A stretch of DNA of 51,311 bases from a virus, in IMG/VR virus record IMGVR_UViG_3300027861_000004, positions 1-51,311 of that record; one strand, given 5' to 3'. The position numbers were made by a program, and so were the translations under genes. The notes beneath the pieces were generated by a model that saw nothing but the letters and a program-made list of their open reading frames with translations, was not told the DNA's origin and searched no databases. The stretch's first letter is position 1. The number at the start of each line of letters is the position of its first letter. Of this stretch, positions 1-8,364 are shown one piece after another.

Positions 1-127
1 TATTTACCATTGATACGTACATCAATTTCGTCAGCAGTTAATGTCAAAGCTAACTCCTCGATCTCTTCCATCGGAATATATGGGTTTTCTTTCATGCCTC
101 CATATGTCGTATATGTAGGTTTCTCCG
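1..127. repeat. Terminal direct repeat, left copy
   Basis: Bases 1-127 are identical, base for base, to 51185-51311. This is what an assembler leaves when it closes a circular or circularly permuted genome, and 127 is a standard k-mer length. The repeat lies inside the large terminase ATPase gene, whose reading frame continues across the junction without a break, which supports circular continuity. It is probably not a physical packaging repeat. Confidence 0.95.
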
Positions 128-695
128 AGATTGACTTCAGCCATGCCGTACCCTTTACTGGTGTTGCTGTGATCGACCAAGTTCCGCGATTATCCACTAA
201 CCTTGTTTTGATCTCAGGCCAGATATCTGTTTTCTTGATTTCCTCGTCCATCCAGACATGATCAACTTTCTTACCCTGGAACTTTGCCTGACCCATCTCA
301 GATGACTTGAAATGGATCTCCCAGTATCTATCCTCGTATTGACAGGTCCATATTTGTTTTTGACCGTTCCAATGAGTCTTGTACCACGGAGGTAAGTATC
401 GATCGATCATAGGCCTGTCAACTGTTGCCATCATTGTATTGTCAAGACCAACGACCCAAAGCACTCCATTTTTCGGACATTTGTGCCATGGATGATCTCC
501 AGTGACAATCATTACAGAATCATAAGCACCAATCTCAGTTTTGCCAATTCTATTACCACCAAGAGCACAACGACCTTTCATATGTGCATGACGTAAAAAC
601 TCCCACTGCCAACTCTCAGAACCATCAGATCGATTGTGATACGGAAGGAAATTATAATACGGTAGAGTCTTCCGGTACAGAATCGTCTGGGCCAT
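1..695 (-). CDS. terL: Large terminase, ATPase half (N-terminal 231 codons; continues at 51184-51067)
   Basis: Motor ATPase of the DNA-packaging terminase. It starts at ATG 695 inside the end of the small-terminase gene and is cut by the window edge. Read across the circle junction it continues to a stop at 51067, giving 270 aa. Visible motifs are a Walker A loop GGNRIGKT at residues 46-53, a Walker B VWMDEE at 147-152 and a coupling motif SITATP at 174-179. The chain stops just after GGNPVFPGSE, where complete large terminases run on into an RNase H-like nuclease. That nuclease is encoded separately at 45873-46619. The start lies directly behind GGAG with almost no spacer, so translational coupling to the small terminase is likely. 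The ATPase assignment is firm; the exact start is less so. Confidence 0.9.
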   Translation of the reverse strand, partial: MAQTILYRKTLPYYNFLPYHNRSDGSESWQWEFLRHAHMKGRCALGGNRIGKTEIGAYDSVMIVTGDHPWHKCPKNGVLWVVGLDNTMMATVDRPMIDRYLPPWYKTHWNGQKQIWTCQYEDRYWEIHFKSSEMGQAKFQGKKVDHVWMDEEIKKTDIWPEIKTRLVDNRGTWSITATPVKGTAWLKSISEKPTYTTYGGMKENPYIPMEEIEELALTLTADEIDVRINGK

Positions 696-1146
696 CTCCA
701 AGTTGCTCGGGTCCTTCAGCCAATCCGAGTTCTTGCATAGCTTGTTCAAGCTCAAGATTGATTTCTTCATCTGTTGAGCCGGTAGGTAGCAAGTCGAGTT
801 GTTTTGGGGCGTTATCGCCATATACATCGCCAATCTTTTTAAGAGCACCTAACCTTGTTGGGTTGTCATCGACTGTTTCTAATACTCCATCTACGTTAAT
901 TTCTTTCTGTGCAGTTGTCAAGTTTATTAAGCCGGACGCATAATCTTCTACGGTAAAACCTTTTACTTCAAGTGCTGCAACAACTAAGTCTCGATAGGAC
1001 TTTTTTCGCTTTGTTCTTTTGACCGTATCTCTTGAAACTTCGACTTGTTGTGCTGTTTCGTCCAAGGTTTTTCTTTCTATTGTATGAGCTTGGAATATCT
1101 CTAAGTCTCTTAGTGTTAAAGTGTTATCGTCTATTTTTGCTGGCAT
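652..1146 (-). CDS. terS: Terminase small subunit
   Basis: DNA-recognition subunit of the packaging machine. The 164-aa protein has an N-terminal helix-turn-helix (about residues 28-58, LDETAQQVEVSRDTVKR) followed by a basic stretch. The middle and C-terminal parts resemble small terminases that carry a VYGDNAPK-type segment and an acidic tail. It lies directly upstream of, and overlaps by 44 bp, the large-terminase ATPase gene, which is the usual pairing. An AAAAGG ribosome site precedes the ATG. Family and neighbour agree; the call does not rest on any catalytic residue. Confidence 0.8.
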   Translation of the reverse strand: MPAKIDDNTLTLRDLEIFQAHTIERKTLDETAQQVEVSRDTVKRTKRKKSYRDLVVAALEVKGFTVEDYASGLINLTTAQKEINVDGVLETVDDNPTRLGALKKIGDVYGDNAPKQLDLLPTGSTDEEINLELEQAMQELGLAEGPEQLGDGPDDSVPEDSTVL

Positions 1147-1181
1147 AAGATACCTTTTGTCGGTAATAAAGTTAAAGTATA

Positions 1182-1451
1182 TTAAAATTTTTCTTTTACA
1201 TATCCGTCTTGTTTGTAATGATATTTGATATTGTTTGGCTTACGACCTTGTTTAATTTTCTTCGGAAATGCGTCTGGCCACTTACTTCTCAGCCTCATTA
1301 AACGTCCACGTATTGCAGCCTTTGTGATGGGTGGATCTTGCAATTCACCGGCCTCTCTGTACGATAAACCGCGAATTATGCACATTCTGTAAGCAATAAG
1401 CTCTCTCTCGGTAGGGTTTACGATAGATGGTCTTGGAAGTTCTTTTGCCAT
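1182..1451 (-). CDS. Small helix-turn-helix protein
   Basis: An 89-aa basic protein. Residues 14-50 (NPTERELIAYRMCIIRGLSYREAGE...) resemble the region-4-like helix-turn-helix seen in phage regulators and some small terminases, and the C-terminus is lysine- and tyrosine-rich. It starts behind GGAGAGACA, immediately after a terminator hairpin (1463-1499), and is followed 35 bp later by the small terminase. It could be a late-gene regulator or a packaging accessory; the sequence does not decide. Confidence 0.6.
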   Translation of the reverse strand: MAKELPRPSIVNPTERELIAYRMCIIRGLSYREAGELQDPPITKAAIRGRLMRLRSKWPDAFPKKIKQGRKPNNIKYHYKQDGYVKEKF

Positions 1452-1462
1452 TGTCTCTCCAT

Positions 1463-1499
1463 AAAAATAGCCGGAAAGAGGGTTTCTCTCTCCGGCTAT
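1463..1499 (-). terminator. Intrinsic terminator after the lipoprotein gene
   Basis: The arms 1467-1480 and 1486-1499 pair over 14 bp (ATAGCCGGAGAGAG against CTCTTTCCGGCTAT, with one G-U) around a 5-base loop. On the minus strand the stem is followed by TTTTT. It ends 10 bases after the lipoprotein stop and sits directly before the SD of the HTH gene. Confidence 0.85.
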
Positions 1500-1509
1500 A
1501 GAGTTAAGT

Positions 1510-2052
1510 TTAGTCTAGAACAGCAGTTATCTCTTTTAAAAGACCTGCTTTCCGCTTTTCATGTTTCACTGTATCATATAACATTCCAGCCTCTTCAGGC
1601 GATGCTCGCCCTCCGTATCGACTCATACCTTTGTTTGTAGCCTCTAAAATGGCACTTAAGGTTATATTCTCTTTGCCTTTACGTAAATTGAGATAGGCAA
1701 GGAGCACACCAACCAAGACTGGAATCAATGACTCAGGATCCTTATAGTCAATCCCCAAGAGCTTGTCAATCGATTCTGAGGCGTTTTGCCGGTCTAAGGC
1801 GTTATCATGCCGATCATACGACTTTTCCAACTCAGCGGCAAGCAGGGCGTCTTCTGCAGCACTATTTGACACCTTGAGCTTTGCAACTAATTCCTGCTGA
1901 AGAGCAAACTCTTTAATCTGCTCTTCTTGAGCTTGTTCCTGTATTGCCTGTACAATACCAGATGCACCAGCCCCAGCCGCAAACGACTCAGACCCAGAAC
2001 ACCCAGAAAATACAATTAACAATGGCAAAAACAAGATTACCAAATACTTCAT
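1510..2052 (-). CDS. Phage lipoprotein with coiled coil and second membrane segment
   Basis: A 180-aa protein with a lipoprotein signal: a short basic start, a hydrophobic stretch and the lipobox VFSGC ending at Cys18. The mature part begins with a long Glu/Gln/Ala-rich helix (about 36-90) suited to a coiled coil. A hydrophobic segment (LIPVLVGVLLAYLNL, about 110-124) followed by RKGK could be a second membrane helix. It sits between the 139-aa gene and a terminator, just upstream of the packaging genes. Spanins and superinfection-exclusion lipoproteins both have this general look, but nothing here proves either. Confidence 0.7.
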   Translation of the reverse strand: MKYLVILFLPLLIVFSGCSGSESFAAGAGASGIVQAIQEQAQEEQIKEFALQQELVAKLKVSNSAAEDALLAAELEKSYDRHDNALDRQNASESIDKLLGIDYKDPESLIPVLVGVLLAYLNLRKGKENITLSAILEATNKGMSRYGGRASPEEAGMLYDTVKHEKRKAGLLKEITAVLD

Positions 2053-2091
2053 ACTTGTACTCCTAAAAAAGATACATTAAGTTTCTTTTGG

Positions 2092-2511
2092 TTATTGTTG
2101 ATTTGTCCCTTCAACATTACGTTCCTGGCGATCTTTTGTTCTTTGGCTAAGAAACTCAAGTGCCCGAGTGAGATGTTGCAATGCCATCCAGTTAGGGACG
2201 CAAGCAAACTCTCCGGACTGAAACCCAGCAAGCCTATCGATAACGATCGAGAGCAAGTCTTCGTTCTGAAGTCCGTTTATTCCATTTTCCTTTATCGGTC
2301 CGTTCTGGAAATCGACATGACCAAGAATGTCGTCATTTTCTCTGGAAAGCACTTGATAAACATGACAAGCACCACCCTCGCCCGGAATATCACATACAGC
2401 AACATATGTATGATCGCTGTCGTGATTCTTGAGGGTGCGAATGCTAATTTCAGGCTCAACTGCAGTACATGTTTTCGGAGTTGATTCTGGGGTCTCATTC
2501 AATTCTTCCAT
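2092..2511 (-). CDS. Conserved phage protein, 'FQNGPIKE...VEGT' family
   Basis: A 139-aa soluble protein. The second half carries a pattern I recognise from many phage genomes: FQNGPIKENGINGLQNEDLL, then IVIDRLAGFQSGEFAC, an ALEFLSQRTKDR helix and a closing RNVEGT. These proteins are usually uncharacterised. The first half has a beta-rich segment with CDIPGEGGACHVYQ. SD is AAAGGAACACATT. It is followed by the lipoprotein and preceded by a terminator, so it may head its own transcript. A link to helical-hairpin cyclic-nucleotide sponges is conceivable but untested. Confidence 0.65.
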   Translation of the reverse strand: MEELNETPESTPKTCTAVEPEISIRTLKNHDSDHTYVAVCDIPGEGGACHVYQVLSRENDDILGHVDFQNGPIKENGINGLQNEDLLSIVIDRLAGFQSGEFACVPNWMALQHLTRALEFLSQRTKDRQERNVEGTNQQ

Positions 2512-2560
2512 AATGTGTTCCTTTCTTAATACTTGTTCTGTTCTTTTCTGTTAATACTAC

Positions 2561-2592
2561 AAAAAAACCTCAATCGAAACGATCAATTAAGG
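2561..2592 (-). terminator. Intrinsic terminator after the DUF551 gene
   Basis: On the minus strand CCTTAATTG pairs with CGATTGAGG over 9 bp (two G-U) around ATCGTTT, then TTTTTTT. It begins 8 bases after the stop of the 2600-3709 gene. Confidence 0.8.
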
Positions 2593-2599
2593 ACTTGCT

Positions 2600-3709
2600 T
2601 CATTTACTTGCCTCCTTGCAGATTGCGGCGGCTATTTCAAAGTGCTTGGGCTGGGCATAAAAAGCAAACCATCCAGGTACAGACCAATTCACATGAGGTG
2701 CATCGCCTTTATTTCGCATCTCAGCAAGGTACGACTCGTTCATTGCATTAAAGAATGCCTTTTTACCATACTCCTTAACAGCCCAATCTCTCCACCACAT
2801 AGCTACGTTCCAGTCGTTTATGGGGATGGGAACGGAAGCGAGGCAAGAGCCTGAAACCTTTTCTTTATACAAAACATTGCATTTGATGCAACAATTATCT
2901 TCAAAGTGGTCCCAGTCGTGGGGATTGTACTTCCATTTATGCCAACTCTGCGTCTCCGGTTGCAACACCTCCCCCAGCAAAGCAGGAAGCTCTGCGTCTG
3001 TGGCGGCTAGTAGTTTTTCTGTTTGTTTATTCATTACTTGCTCCCTTTCCGGCAGGGTTATTGGTTTCCAGTGAGTGACATTACTAAGCAAGTAAGCTGT
3101 CTCTGATTCGCATAGAACTTCCCAGAAACCTTCATTGAAATAATATTCATCTTTTTCTTCGCAATAATCAGCCTGTTCGTAGTAATCGCCTTCATCTACG
3201 ATGTTGTGTTTCTTGGCATACCAGCCAAGGCTAGTTTTTTCTTTGCCATAGCTGTTCTTCCAGTAAATCTCTATCCTTTTCCCGCTCTCCGGCAATCTAT
3301 CCTCAACGCTCACCCACTGATGCTTGACAAGCTCTACCTCAAGATCAGTCATCCTCGCAGAACCACGCTCATAGTATTCTGAGAAATGCTTTACTTCTGC
3401 CTCAAGCTTGGTGATACGGGCTTTCATCCATTCTGCCATCCAAAGAGATTCGATGCAGTCTTCAAATGCCCCATGGTCTATCAATCCCCGTATTTCCTCA
3501 ATATATGCAAATATACCCTCTTGTGTATATTCTGGCCTGACTTCCTTTCGGCGAGCTTCAAGGTTGCCCTGACGAAGCTCTTTGTTCTCAGACTCAAGCT
3601 GGTCAATGTCCTCCATAGCCTCTGAGAATTTCCCATCTGTCATGTCGTCCATGTAGTCAACGGTGACATGTTCCAAGATTGATTCTATCAGTTCTTTGCA
3701 TTTACTCAT
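2600..3709 (-). CDS. DUF551-domain protein fused to a second module
   Basis: A 369-aa protein. I use ATG 3709 and not the upstream in-frame ATG because GAAAGGATTTTAAT precedes it at proper spacing. The N-terminal third is a Glu/Lys-rich coiled coil. The middle carries the DUF551 signature: HQWVSVEDRLPESGKRI, then THWKPITLP about 85 residues later. After ITLPEREQV the chain runs without a stop into a 144-aa tail with a CCIKC pair and Trp-rich segments. An internal ATG at that joint has its own GGAAAGGGAGCAAGTA ribosome site, so the tail may also be made alone. Function is unknown; DUF551 is common in phage accessory regions. Confidence 0.75.
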   Translation of the reverse strand: MSKCKELIESILEHVTVDYMDDMTDGKFSEAMEDIDQLESENKELRQGNLEARRKEVRPEYTQEGIFAYIEEIRGLIDHGAFEDCIESLWMAEWMKARITKLEAEVKHFSEYYERGSARMTDLEVELVKHQWVSVEDRLPESGKRIEIYWKNSYGKEKTSLGWYAKKHNIVDEGDYYEQADYCEEKDEYYFNEGFWEVLCESETAYLLSNVTHWKPITLPEREQVMNKQTEKLLAATDAELPALLGEVLQPETQSWHKWKYNPHDWDHFEDNCCIKCNVLYKEKVSGSCLASVPIPINDWNVAMWWRDWAVKEYGKKAFFNAMNESYLAEMRNKGDAPHVNWSVPGWFAFYAQPKHFEIAAAICKEASK

Positions 3710-3753
3710 ATTAAAATCCTTTCGGTTTGTTACATTCCAGAACATGCTCCACT

Positions 3754-4020
3754 TTACCCATTGTTAATCTCCTTTAAGGTTAATTTGTATCGTTTACATG
3801 GACCTTTGCTTAGTTCATATGGCTTGCATGAGCCTTTGCGGGGAGTGAAGCGGAACTCGCTCAGAAACTCAGAGTCCTCTATATGCCAAGGGAGACGGCC
3901 TGAATCTTTATTTTTATCGTAATAGACTCCAACTATAGGAGCAGACTTCAGTACTGGCTTTTCTTGCCATATACACGAAAACCCACTCCTGTTCTTGTCT
4001 CTCGTTACCCATACTTTCAT
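3754..4020 (-). CDS. Small phage protein (MKVWVTRDK type)
   Basis: An 88-aa protein beginning MKVWVTRDK, a start shared by small accessory phage proteins that I cannot name further. It has a WQEKPVL segment and a basic C-terminus with two similar units (KGSCKPYELSK and KGPCKRYKLT). SD is AAGGAGACAGTATA. It sits between the YopX-like gene and the DUF551 gene in the same transcript. Function unknown. Confidence 0.65.
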   Translation of the reverse strand: MKVWVTRDKNRSGFSCIWQEKPVLKSAPIVGVYYDKNKDSGRLPWHIEDSEFLSEFRFTPRKGSCKPYELSKGPCKRYKLTLKEINNG

Positions 4021-4044
4021 TATACTGTCTCCTTAAGTTTCTTT

Positions 4045-4458
4045 TTAGCATTCCTGATACGGGTTTTCGTGGATGTTGCCGATTTTCTTTACCGTAGCAC
4101 TCTCTAGAAGGTCTGCATTCAGTATCGCATTAACCAGTAAATCGCCACCGCACATAAAGCACGCTCCTTTGTCGTCCCACACGATAGGGAATACCCCAGA
4201 GCTTCCGCCGTCAAACTCAAGCAAGTCTCCTTCCCACCAATCCAAGTCCTTGTCGTTCTTGTCCTTAAGGCCGGTGTATTGCATGAGGATGAGGTCTTTC
4301 AACTCTGTCACGCAATCGCATTCAGCTGGCTCTATAGCGTGTATTTCAGTAACCGCTAAATCTTCGTGGACAATATATTTTTCGTGCCAATCAATAATCA
4401 ATACGTCCACCATACAATCATCTTGCACCCATGCTCTAAACTTTATCTCTCTACTCAT
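4045..4458 (-). CDS. YopX-family protein
   Basis: A 137-aa protein with the YopX layout: MSREIKFRAW at the start, MQYTGLKDKNDKDL in the middle followed by WWEGDLLEF, and KKIGNIHENP near the end. The usual MYEGD step is WWEGD here. SD is CTAAGGAGCAAGGCC. YopX proteins are frequent in phage and prophage accessory operons and have no firm biochemical role. Confidence 0.85.
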   Translation of the reverse strand: MSREIKFRAWVQDDCMVDVLIIDWHEKYIVHEDLAVTEIHAIEPAECDCVTELKDLILMQYTGLKDKNDKDLDWWEGDLLEFDGGSSGVFPIVWDDKGACFMCGGDLLVNAILNADLLESATVKKIGNIHENPYQEC

Positions 4459-4469
4459 GGCCTTGCTCC

Positions 4470-4820
4470 TTAGATATACTTATCTATATTTTCTTCATAT
4501 GGAATAAGCCTACCTGTTTTTATTGCATGTTTAATTAGTGGGATAAGTCTCAGTTTTTGTTCTTCCGTATAACAAAAGTTATCTGCTCTTATATTATTCT
4601 GTAATGCAATCACATCAACCATTTCGAAATACTCACACATTTTATCATAACGTGAACGTCTATACTCATCGGTTTGAGATGATTCCCCTGAGTCCGAGAC
4701 AGTAATGGAATGTTCAACAGCAAGAGGCAAAGTAGGGAGAAAAGCCTCTTTTATAGAACTACTGCTCGGACTCTTTTGGGAATAAGTCTTGTTTTTCATA
4801 CCTGTCAAAAGAGAGAACAT
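4470..4820 (-). CDS. Hypothetical protein
   Basis: A 116-aa protein, Ser-rich in the first 50 residues and helical afterwards (YTEEQKLRLIPLIKHAIKTG). I use ATG 4820, which follows GAGGAGACAAAAAA; the next in-frame ATG (4799) has no ribosome site. The first 16 bases overlap the end of rusA, so the two are translationally coupled. No family recognised. Confidence 0.6.
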   Translation of the reverse strand: MFSLLTGMKNKTYSQKSPSSSSIKEAFLPTLPLAVEHSITVSDSGESSQTDEYRRSRYDKMCEYFEMVDVIALQNNIRADNFCYTEEQKLRLIPLIKHAIKTGRLIPYEENIDKYI

Positions 4821-5368
4821 TTTTTTGTCTCCTCACTTTTAACTCTATAAACCTTGATTACTACGCCAGGTTCTTCTGTGCTATAACATTTCTTACACTG
4901 TTTAAACCCAATCACCTGTTTGTCGTCTTCCCATACGATGCCAGTCAATGCATCTTCGGTTGAACGAATGATCTTAGTTAAGTCCGGGAAAGTAGTGTGG
5001 TGTTTTGGAGCTGATGCTTTTAATTTATTACTATTAGCACCAGTCCCAAAATCACCCTTACGAAAAGGAAAGCGAAAGATATAACTACAAATCAATGGAC
5101 CTGTCAGATATTCACCATTGTATTGCTCTTTGGCTTGCCTGGCAACATCCTTCCTCCATCCGGGTAGAAATTTCCCAGACGGACGGATGTATGGCCTTGG
5201 TTTCTCAGGAAGCAAATAGTTGATGTCGATAAGTTTACCTTTATGCTTGGTTATCTTATTGATAAGTTCAGGCGTAATCTCTGTTTTGACTTTAGTTGTA
5301 CAAGCAACAAAAGAACCGCCAGGGGCAGCTTTACCTTTGACAAACATTTCAAATATTTTCACAAGCAT
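4805..5368 (-). CDS. rusA: RusA-like Holliday junction resolvase
   Basis: Endonuclease that resolves branched DNA during recombination-dependent replication. The 187-aa chain shows the RusA core: KPRPYIRPSGKF, a GPLICSYIFRFPF strand, then FPDLTKIIRSTEDALTGIVW and EDDKQVIGFKQCKK with the conserved acidic residues, closing with PGVVIKVYR. The N-terminus is longer than in short RusA proteins. A good promoter (5375-5402) ends 7 bases before ATG 5368 and leaves no room for a ribosome site, so the message may be leaderless, or the in-frame ATG at residue 8 may be used. It sits with other recombination genes. Confidence 0.88.
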   Translation of the reverse strand: MLVKIFEMFVKGKAAPGGSFVACTTKVKTEITPELINKITKHKGKLIDINYLLPEKPRPYIRPSGKFLPGWRKDVARQAKEQYNGEYLTGPLICSYIFRFPFRKGDFGTGANSNKLKASAPKHHTTFPDLTKIIRSTEDALTGIVWEDDKQVIGFKQCKKCYSTEEPGVVIKVYRVKSEETKKCSLF

Positions 5369-5374
5369 ATTAGT

Positions 5375-5402
5375 ATTATCGTTTCTTTGACTTAAGTGTC
5401 AA
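5375..5402 (-). promoter_or_regulatory. Sigma-70-type promoter for rusA
   Basis: On the minus strand TTGACA (5402-5397) is followed after 16 bases by GATAAT (5380-5375). The -35 box is perfect and the -10 box matches five of six. The predicted start falls at or next to the rusA ATG at 5368, giving a leaderless or nearly leaderless transcript. Confidence 0.65.
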
Positions 5403-5405
5403 GTT

Positions 5406-6986
5406 TTATTTCTTTTTTGCTTTCTTTGTACCATCGGCATTAAGCTCTTTCCAGCTTTTAGGCTCTTGGTACTCTTCTTTGGCGTCGCCTACCCAGCCTG
5501 CCAGATCGATATTGAATAAAGTCGAGATATCTTTCATCCGGCTAATTCCATCTTTCGGGAACTGTGTTATTGGTCCGTTGTATTTCATCCACTCGAGGAA
5601 AGGCTCTTTGATCAGATTGAAAACATCAACCTTAATCTTTGTTCCAATCTCAGGAGTCAGTGGCAGGCCATCTTCGCCGATTGCTTTCGTTATCTTATTG
5701 AATTTAGTGCCATTTCCCCATCTTGAGGTACTGACACATGCGATAAGATACATAATCGTAAAGATTTGACCTTTTGTTTGTATTAAACCGATATCCCAAT
5801 TCTCATTAAGAAATTCATGCAATTTGTCATTAACAAAAGTGTGTCGTTTGTTAGCCAACAATGCACGACGTTCTTTAAGCGGTTTTGGCAATGAACCTTT
5901 ATCAGTTTCAGTTGCATCTCCGGACTTTTTAGATGTAGATGATTTCGGGCCTGCTATCCAGATTAGCTTTCCAAGTGACTTACCATTCAAGATCATAACA
6001 GGAATAGTATTTTTATCTGATTTCTTTTTCTTGGTATACTGATGTGGTTCAAGTATGCCACCAAATGTATGTTGCAACTGACGAGTTTCTGCATGAGTTG
6101 CCTGACCATTGACCCCAATTTTAATTTCTGGATAATGTTCTTTATGTGCGTCAATGAAGCCTTTTATCAAGACAATCATTTTTCGTGTCCAGCACTCTTT
6201 ATTGAGACATAAAGCCTTATGAGTTTTCACATCATCTGCAAACAGATTTGCCTTTGATCCTGAATGGGTCAAACAGTCCACACAAGGGGTCATTTTGCCG
6301 TGTTCGTCTTCATACTTGAACTTATGGTCGAACGGAGCGTTTTCGATCACATGCTCCTCAGCTTCGCAAATTCGTTTAAATTCTTTGAAGTCATGGAACT
6401 GCCAACCAGTAATACTTTCGTTGATACGATCCTGCACCTCAAAACTCAACTTAGAAAGAATTTCAAGATGTGGAAGTGTAGGTTCAACTTCTTCGTCCTT
6501 AAAGTCTTTCAACCATGACTTTGAGATATTGTCAACGATATTGGTTCGTACAGCGATTCCTTTGGGTGTCATATTCAATGCTAGCCCTGCAGCTTCATGG
6601 TCACCGTCAAATGCTTCAAGCACAACCTTAACGGAATCAGCCTCTTCAAAGATAGTCAAGTTTTCTCTGAAGTGATTCTCGAGGTGTGTAATCTTAGCTA
6701 TCTCTCCCATTGGAGTGTCTTCTGGGTATATGATCGCTGGGATAAGTTTCTTTTGAGCAAGTTTAGAAGCAAACAGTCTTCTACTTCCTACGCAAAGATC
6801 GAAATCCTCTTTAACGTTTTCGTCTCTGTTTGTTCTTACTGCTATCGGAACAGCAACGCCACTAACGCCAATGCTTTCAGAAAGCTCTTTGATGCCTATC
6901 GATTTTGAGGTTAGCTCACCTCTAGGATTATTTATAACCCTAATACTATCTACTGGTATCTTTGATAAAATTTTCTGCTCAGACAT
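5406..6986 (-). CDS. ParB-like nuclease-domain protein
   Basis: A 526-aa protein. The first 170 residues form a ParB/Srx-like domain: IPVDSIRVINNPR, LCVGSRRLFASKLA, THLENHFRENLT, and then a helix-turn-helix-like segment. The middle has a Cys cluster (TPCVDCLTHSG and CLNKECW) that could bind zinc, and the C-terminus ends in a Lys run. I use ATG 6986 because GAAAGGAAAAGA precedes it; the upstream ATG (7031) lies inside dnaB. It lies between helicase and rusA. Phage ParB-like proteins may bind or nick DNA or act in partition; this sequence does not settle which. Confidence 0.8.
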   Translation of the reverse strand: MSEQKILSKIPVDSIRVINNPRGELTSKSIGIKELSESIGVSGVAVPIAVRTNRDENVKEDFDLCVGSRRLFASKLAQKKLIPAIIYPEDTPMGEIAKITHLENHFRENLTIFEEADSVKVVLEAFDGDHEAAGLALNMTPKGIAVRTNIVDNISKSWLKDFKDEEVEPTLPHLEILSKLSFEVQDRINESITGWQFHDFKEFKRICEAEEHVIENAPFDHKFKYEDEHGKMTPCVDCLTHSGSKANLFADDVKTHKALCLNKECWTRKMIVLIKGFIDAHKEHYPEIKIGVNGQATHAETRQLQHTFGGILEPHQYTKKKKSDKNTIPVMILNGKSLGKLIWIAGPKSSTSKKSGDATETDKGSLPKPLKERRALLANKRHTFVNDKLHEFLNENWDIGLIQTKGQIFTIMYLIACVSTSRWGNGTKFNKITKAIGEDGLPLTPEIGTKIKVDVFNLIKEPFLEWMKYNGPITQFPKDGISRMKDISTLFNIDLAGWVGDAKEEYQEPKSWKELNADGTKKAKKK

Positions 6987-7002
6987 TCTTTTCCTTTCGG
7001 TT

Positions 7003-8364
7003 TCAATCGGGTATCTCCCAATCAGGTTCATCTAATTCGTTTTCATTTACAGGATTGCAAAACTTAAACTCTTCTGCTAAGTAAGTAAGTTTACATATCC
7101 CACATTCACCTTGTCGATGTTTTGCTATAATTACTTCTGCTTCACCATCAAGCACTGCATTGAGGACTTCACGTTCTCTTTTGTAATCCCCTCGGTGCAA
7201 CAGCAATACGTTATAAGCGTCCTGCTCAAGACTCCCAGACTCTCGGAGATCTGTAAGCTTAGGACGAGTAACCTTTCTGTTCTCTGACTCTCTGTTTAAT
7301 TGTGCTAAAGCAAAGATATGAACGTTGAGTTCTTTACAGGTAGCAAGTAACGTCCGGCTTATTTCCGATACTTCTTCCTGTCTACTTGTCTTGCCATCGC
7401 ATGTCATCAACTGTAGGTAATCTATGAAGATGATCTTAACATCATTTTTTATCTTCATTAGTTTTGCCGCAGTTTTGAATGCTGCAAGTTTCATAGCAGG
7501 AGTGTCATCTATGTAAAGATTTAAACCAGCAATCATTTCTTCACATTCCTGTATGAACTTTAATTGTTCATCAATGAAATGACTTTTCCTTAGTTTTTTT
7601 AAACTAAACCCTGTCTTTGCTGATAGCAATCTTTCAAGTAGTCCATGCCTGTCCATCTCAAGCGAAAAGAATCCTACTGGATAGTCTTGTGCAATGTAAT
7701 CAGCGATATTCAATGCAAGTGTTGACTTTCCCATTGAAGGACGTGCAGCAAGAATTGTATATTCGCCAGGGAACAGTCCGTCGAATTTTTCGTCGATGCT
7801 GTCAAGCCCAGTCACGATAGCACCTTCGGCCTGTTTCCTTATCTCACTGAATAAGCATCTTGCCTGAACTTTGATGTCAGTCGTTTTAGCACTCAGGTCT
7901 AAGTCTGTTATTTTCTCAGCAGCAACAATAAACTTAGAACATTTATCTGTAGCAGATAGCGTAGGATCTTTTATGAATTGACCAAGTTTCTTATATACGT
8001 TATGTGCTTTACGTAAACGATAACAGTCAAGTATCTTGTCAGCGTAATACTCAAACGATGCTTCATTCCTGAAACAGTCAATTATCTTTTTAACTGATTC
8101 TATTTTAACTTTTTCCCATTTCCCATGTTCGACTAATAAGTATTTCAACTTAACTAAGTCTACTGGTTCGCCACTTTCGACTTTGTTTTCTTTCCAAAGT
8201 TTCACAATCCCTTTGTATAGCAACTTATAGTTTGGGTATCCAAAGTGCTTTGGTTGGATTTTAGAGATAACTTTTTCTATCAATGATTGATCACTTAGCA
8301 AAATAGCTATGAAAGCTTTTTCGCTGTCTTCGTCAAGTAATCCAATATTTTCAGCAGTTGACAT
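7003..8364 (-). CDS. dnaB: DnaB-type replicative helicase
   Basis: Ring helicase that unwinds the replication fork. The 453-aa protein has an N-terminal helical domain (about 10-130) and a RecA-like core: Walker A RPSMGKST at 208-215, FFSLEM, Walker B IIFIDYLQLM at 311-320, ALAQLNRESE and LRESGSLEQDAY near the C-terminus. Length is normal for the family. The start overlaps the stop of the initiator-like gene, so the two are coupled. No primase or polymerase gene was seen, so host proteins probably complete the fork. Confidence 0.95.
   Translation of the reverse strand: MSTAENIGLLDEDSEKAFIAILLSDQSLIEKVISKIQPKHFGYPNYKLLYKGIVKLWKENKVESGEPVDLVKLKYLLVEHGKWEKVKIESVKKIIDCFRNEASFEYYADKILDCYRLRKAHNVYKKLGQFIKDPTLSATDKCSKFIVAAEKITDLDLSAKTTDIKVQARCLFSEIRKQAEGAIVTGLDSIDEKFDGLFPGEYTILAARPSMGKSTLALNIADYIAQDYPVGFFSLEMDRHGLLERLLSAKTGFSLKKLRKSHFIDEQLKFIQECEEMIAGLNLYIDDTPAMKLAAFKTAAKLMKIKNDVKIIFIDYLQLMTCDGKTSRQEEVSEISRTLLATCKELNVHIFALAQLNRESENRKVTRPKLTDLRESGSLEQDAYNVLLLHRGDYKREREVLNAVLDGEAEVIIAKHRQGECGICKLTYLAEEFKFCNPVNENELDEPDWEIPD

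Noticed and set aside
2049-2231. Minus-strand 60-codon ORF
   Set aside because: It overlaps the well-supported 139-aa gene in another frame and has no ribosome site of its own.
2092-2511. Calling the 139-aa protein an Acb2/Tad1-type anti-CBASS sponge
   Set aside because: The FQNGPIKE...VEGT pattern is a different signature from the Acb2 core I know; only a profile search could connect them.
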